Positions 4,928 to 8,058 of a stretch of DNA of 8,058 bases are shown piece by piece. This DNA is from an uncultured Bacilli bacterium. GTDB lineage: Bacteria; Bacillota_I; Bacilli_A; RF39; UBA660. Where the stretch lies: assembly GCA_947632355.1 (NCBI GenBank), contig CANROY010000047.1, positions 1-8,058 on the forward strand, read 5' to 3'. The notes under the pieces are model-generated. The model searched no databases and was not told where the DNA came from. It saw only the letters and a list, made by a program, of their open reading frames with translations. Position 1 is the stretch's first letter. Each line of letters starts with the position of its first letter. Position numbers and translations under genes: made by a program.

Positions 4928-6136
4928 ATGGATTTTGAAGTACTGATTTTAGGAACGGATGCCAATGCGTACTATATGGCAAGATGCTGTTATGAAGCGT
5001 ATCATAAAAAAGCTTATGTCATAGGGAAAGATCGCTTGGCTTTTACCAAGTTTTCTAATATTTTAAACGTTTCTTATGAAGAAAATATATGGATAGAAGA
5101 AGAGTTTTTAAAGATTTTAGAAACTTTTGCTAAAAAACACCCAAATAAAAAAATTGTCTTAATCAGTACGAATGAAACCTATGTTGAATTTATTGCCAAA
5201 AATAAGAAGAAACTTAGTAAACAATTTGCTTTTAACTATCCGGATTTAGAGGTTATTAAGAGTTTAACGAATAAAGAAAACTTTTATAAAACGTATGAAA
5301 AATCGGTTTTAAAATTTCCAAAAACGATTTATTACGCTATGGAAAAAATGGATGCAATTCCTAAAATGACCTATCCTTGTATTTTAAAACCTGCCAATGT
5401 TGTAGAATACAACCATCTTAAATTTGTTGGAAAAAATAAAATTTATAAGATAGAAAATGAAGAAGAATTAAATTGTACCTTAACTTTAATTAAAGAAAAT
5501 GGCTACAAAGATAAAATGATTTTGCAAGAATTTATTCCAGGAGATGATTCCTATCTTTTTGATGCCGTTGTTTATGTGAATACAAAAGGAAAAGTAGAGT
5601 TTATTAGTTTTGCTCAAATTGGTTTACAAGAACGTACGAAGTCAATGGTTGGGAATGCCGCGGTTTTAATAAATGGCTTTAATACAACAAACGGAGATCC
5701 TTTAAAAATGAGTGAAGATATTCGTGAATTTATGGAAAGTATCCATTATACCGGATTTGCAGAAGTAGATATGAAATACGATGAACGTGATAATACATTC
5801 AAAGTTTTAGAAATTAATGCTCGTCAGGGAAGATGCAGTTATTATGTAACACCAATGGGTAAGAACTTAGTACAAGTTTTAGTAGAAGATGTGCTAGAAC
5901 ACAAAGAAAATTCCTATCAATTTTTGACCGATAAAGTTTTACTTTCTTTTGTACCTAAGGGAATTATCAAGAAATATATTACGAATGAAGCCTTTAAAAA
6001 GGAAGCCTTACACTCTTGGAAGTCTGTTGTAAAACCAATGTCTGCCAAGGTCGATAAGAATTTTTTACGTTTCTTACTTTTACATAAAAGATGGTGGCAT
6101 TATTATAAAGAATATAAGAACAGTTATTGGAAATGA
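4928..6136 (+). CDS. ATP-grasp carboxylate-amine ligase, D-aspartate-ligase-like
   Basis: This 402-residue cytosolic ATP-grasp enzyme should activate a carboxylate as acyl-phosphate and join it to an amine. The N-terminal domain (1-110) starts with EVLILGTDANAYYMARCCYEAY, closely like the start of D-aspartate ligases that add D-Asp to the peptidoglycan stem lysine in enterococci and lactococci (recalled pattern, not a search). ATP-binding landmarks follow: KENFY (116-120), CILKP with K154, QEFIPGDDSY (200-209), FAEVDMKYD with D281, and VLEINARQGR with E295, N297 and R299 as metal/phosphate ligands. The tail (360-402) is rich in Lys, Trp and Tyr, with no membrane span. Its place between a racemase and an AsnB amidotransferase supports cross-bridge D-amino acid attachment. 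Another amino-acid or peptide ligation is possible; the ATP-grasp call is firm, the substrate is inference. Confidence 0.87.
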   Translation: MDFEVLILGTDANAYYMARCCYEAYHKKAYVIGKDRLAFTKFSNILNVSYEENIWIEEEFLKILETFAKKHPNKKIVLISTNETYVEFIAKNKKKLSKQFAFNYPDLEVIKSLTNKENFYKTYEKSVLKFPKTIYYAMEKMDAIPKMTYPCILKPANVVEYNHLKFVGKNKIYKIENEEELNCTLTLIKENGYKDKMILQEFIPGDDSYLFDAVVYVNTKGKVEFISFAQIGLQERTKSMVGNAAVLINGFNTTNGDPLKMSEDIREFMESIHYTGFAEVDMKYDERDNTFKVLEINARQGRCSYYVTPMGKNLVQVLVEDVLEHKENSYQFLTDKVLLSFVPKGIIKKYITNEAFKKEALHSWKSVVKPMSAKVDKNFLRFLLLHKRWWHYYKEYKNSYWK

Positions 6137-6140
6137 GGAA
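6135..6140 (+). promoter_or_regulatory. Ribosome binding site overlapping the ligase stop codon
   Basis: GAGGAA begins within the TGA stop (6134-6136) of the ligase and lies 9 nt before ATG 6150. It repeats the arrangement at the upstream junction, including the 13-nt gap, and again suggests coupled translation. Confidence 0.65.
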
Positions 6141-6149
6141 TAGAAAAAA

Positions 6150-8006
6150 ATGTGTGGAATAGTAGGATTTGTTGATAAACGAAAGAAGAAAGAAAAAGAA
6201 GAAATCATTAAGAAAATGGCCGACCGTATCAAACATCGTGGACCCGATGCAGAAGGGTACTATGTTACAGATGATGTAGCTTTAGGGCATAGAAGATTAT
6301 CCATTATCGATTTAAATAGTGGTTCGCAACCTATTTACAATGAAGATAAAACTTTAGTTGTTGTCTTTAATGGGGAGATTTATAACTATGAAAGTTTAAG
6401 GGAGGATTTAGAAAAGAAAGGACATGTTTTTAAAACAAAAACGGATACCGAAGTATTAGTACATGGTTATGAAGAATATAAGGAAGATTTATTTTCTCGA
6501 TTACGTGGAATGTTTGCTTTCGTTTTATATGATACCAAAACCAAGGAACTCATTGGTGCAAGAGACCATTTTGGTATAAAACCTTTCTATTACTATACAA
6601 GTGAAGATAAATTCTTCTTTGCTTCAGAAATAAAAGCTTTTTTAGAACATCCTGATTTTCAAAAAGAAGTAAATACCGATGCATTAAAAATGTATTTAAT
6701 TTTCCAATATTCTGTGCATCAAGAAACATTTTTTAAAAACGTCTTTAAACTAGAGCCAGGTCATTATTTTCGATACAAAGATGGAGAAATGACAATTAAA
6801 GAATACTTTAAAGTGGATTATGAAAAAACAAAGAAACCGTATGAAACGTATAAGGAGGAATTAAAGCATGTTTTAGAAGAATCAGTTCAATACCATCAAA
6901 TGACGAGTGATGTAGAAGTTGGTTCTTATCTTTCTGGTGGAGTGGATTCTTCTTATGTGGTCAGTGTTGCAAAACCAGATAAGACTTTCTCTGTAGGATT
7001 TGATATTCCAGGTTTTGATGAAACGAAGTATGCCAAGGAATTATCGGATTTACTTCATATTAAAAATTATCAAAAGAAAATTAGTAGTGATGAATTTTTT
7101 GATATTTTACCAACGATTATGTACTACACAGATGAACCGCACGCCAATCTTTCTACAGTACCTTTATACTTTTTATCAGGCCTTGCAAGTGAACAAGTAA
7201 AGGTTGTTTTATCAGGTGAGGGAAGTGATGAGATGTTTGCAGGCTATAACGAATACTATGAACCTTTTTTGTTACGTCTTTATACAAAGGTCCCTTTACC
7301 ATTAAGAAGTGGTCTTGCGAAACTGGTATCTCCGTTACCTCATTTTCCGGGGCAAAATACGTTAAAACGTTATGGAAGACCTTTTTATGAACGTTATATC
7401 GGACACGGTTCTTTTATAGCAGAAGAGGAAGCAAATGAAATATTAGCACCAAATTTACGTACCAATGAAACGATTCGTGATGTCATAAAACCTTATTATG
7501 ATAAAGTAAAAAAACAAGATGATATTACCAAGAAAATGTATATTGATATGCATTTTTGGCTTCCAGAAGACATACTATTAAAAGCAGATAAAATGACAAT
7601 GGCCAATTCTTTAGAATTGCGTGTTCCTCTTTTAGATAGCGTTTTATTTGCGTATTCCAAACAAATACCAACGAAATATTTAGTAAAAAAGAAACAAACC
7701 AAATATCTATTCCGTGATATTGCTCATGAAAAAATACCGGAGGAATGGTCAAAAAGAAGAAAGCTAGGTTTTCCGGTTCCTTTTTCCAAATGGATAAGAG
7801 AAGAAAAATATTATAAAATGGTTAAGGAAATGTTTGAAAAACCATTTGTTTCTGAATTCTTCGATTCTGATTTCATTAACCGATTACTAAATGAACACTA
7901 TACGAATAGTAAGAACAATGGTAGAAAAATTTATAATATTTATATGTTTTTGATTTGGTATGAAGTTTATTTTGTAAAAAATTGTTACTATTCACAGCTA
8001 AAATAA
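6150..8006 (+). CDS. asnB: Glutamine-dependent asparagine synthetase (AsnB family)
   Basis: This 618-residue enzyme has two domains. The N-terminal class II glutaminase begins M-C-G-I-V-G: Cys2 becomes the N-terminal nucleophile after Met removal, which fixes the start. It also has RHRGPDAEG, RRLSIIDL (R49), FNGEIYN (N74) and TDTEV (D99). The synthetase domain has the PP-loop SGGVDSS (262-268), SGEGSDE (355-361), ADKMTMANSLELRVPLLD (479-496) and RRKLGFPVP (536-544). All catalytic motifs look intact and the length suits the 610-640-residue AsnB group. It uses glutamine ammonia and ATP to amidate a carboxylate. Free aspartate is the textbook substrate, but relatives amidate peptidoglycan precursors: L. 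lactis AsnH acts on the D-Asp cross-bridge and B. subtilis AsnB on meso-diaminopimelate. Sitting last in an operon behind a racemase and a D-Asp-ligase-like enzyme favours a cell-wall role here, by inference. Confidence 0.95.
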   Translation: MCGIVGFVDKRKKKEKEEIIKKMADRIKHRGPDAEGYYVTDDVALGHRRLSIIDLNSGSQPIYNEDKTLVVVFNGEIYNYESLREDLEKKGHVFKTKTDTEVLVHGYEEYKEDLFSRLRGMFAFVLYDTKTKELIGARDHFGIKPFYYYTSEDKFFFASEIKAFLEHPDFQKEVNTDALKMYLIFQYSVHQETFFKNVFKLEPGHYFRYKDGEMTIKEYFKVDYEKTKKPYETYKEELKHVLEESVQYHQMTSDVEVGSYLSGGVDSSYVVSVAKPDKTFSVGFDIPGFDETKYAKELSDLLHIKNYQKKISSDEFFDILPTIMYYTDEPHANLSTVPLYFLSGLASEQVKVVLSGEGSDEMFAGYNEYYEPFLLRLYTKVPLPLRSGLAKLVSPLPHFPGQNTLKRYGRPFYERYIGHGSFIAEEEANEILAPNLRTNETIRDVIKPYYDKVKKQDDITKKMYIDMHFWLPEDILLKADKMTMANSLELRVPLLDSVLFAYSKQIPTKYLVKKKQTKYLFRDIAHEKIPEEWSKRRKLGFPVPFSKWIREEKYYKMVKEMFEKPFVSEFFDSDFINRLLNEHYTNSKNNGRKIYNIYMFLIWYEVYFVKNCYYSQLK

Positions 8007-8017
8007 ATTAAAACACC

Positions 8018-8058
8018 AAAAAGAAGATTAATGAGTGAGATTTTTAATCTTCTTTTTC
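8018..8058 (+). terminator. Operon terminator at the window edge
   Basis: A perfect 14-bp stem, AAAAAGAAGATTAA (8018-8031) pairing with TTAATCTTCTTTTT (8044-8057), encloses a 12-nt loop. The 3' arm itself supplies the T-rich tail, and the A-rich 5' arm supplies one for the opposite strand, so it could terminate in both directions. Only 11 nt separate it from the asnB stop. The window ends here, so the tail may continue. Confidence 0.8.

Noticed and set aside
5994..6236. Minus-strand open frame of 80 codons across the ligase/asnB junction
   Set aside because: It is antisense to two strong genes, and the Phe-run product (FFFFFLL) is what the opposite strand of Lys/Glu codons gives.
7496..7752. 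Two minus-strand open frames inside asnB
   Set aside because: They are shadows of a fully supported AsnB coding region, mutually overlapping, without promoters or ribosome binding sites.
1..8058. UGA read as tryptophan, as in mycoplasmas
   Set aside because: Tryptophans in all genes are TGG, and TGA serves as the stop of the ATP-grasp gene directly before the asnB start.
1..8058. Mobile element, CRISPR array, prophage or attachment site at the tRNA genes
   Set aside because: No transposase, integrase, spaced repeats or duplicated tRNA 3' end was seen; gene style is uniform across the window.

Overview
The window comes from a low-GC (very AT-rich) bacterium that uses the standard genetic code. 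Tryptophan is read from TGG, and TAA, TAG and TGA all terminate genes. Both tRNAs carry an encoded CCA. Strong Shine-Dalgarno sites, TTGACA/TATAAT-type promoters and U-tailed hairpin terminators point to the Bacillota or a relative such as an uncultured gut Bacilli lineage. The cell-wall-type genes argue for a walled organism rather than a true mycoplasma. This placement is inferred from style, not from a marker gene.

Layout. Positions 1-330 hold two divergent tRNA genes, tRNA-Ser(UGA) on the minus strand and tRNA-Leu(UAA) on the plus strand, each with its own promoter in the 138-bp gap. Next comes a secreted, C-terminally membrane-anchored thioredoxin-like protein (400-1068) bracketed by terminators. 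It is followed by a cytosolic protein with no obvious name but an apparent Cys-His-Asp transglutaminase-like core (1177-2133). That gene meets, tail to tail with a 6-bp overlap, a compact UvrD/helicase IV-type SF1 helicase on the minus strand (2128-3609). The terminator of the plus-strand gene lies inside the helicase coding sequence.

From 3610 a divergent promoter region leads into a tight three-gene plus-strand operon (3736-8006): an alanine-racemase-fold PLP enzyme, an ATP-grasp carboxylate-amine ligase resembling D-aspartate ligases, and a glutamine-dependent asparagine synthetase. Both junctions are exactly 13 nt, with the ribosome binding site overlapping the upstream stop codon. A strong hairpin terminator closes the operon at the window edge.

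How the genes may work together. A racemase, an ATP-grasp ligase and an AsnB-type amidotransferase form the set expected for making a D-amino acid, attaching it to an acceptor and amidating it. This parallels the RacD / D-Asp ligase / AsnH route to D-Asp and D-Asn peptidoglycan cross-bridges in enterococci and lactococci. Here an Alr-fold PLP enzyme stands where a PLP-independent aspartate racemase would be expected. This operon is the best candidate in the window for a system worth testing; the second is the unnamed Cys-His-Asp protein.
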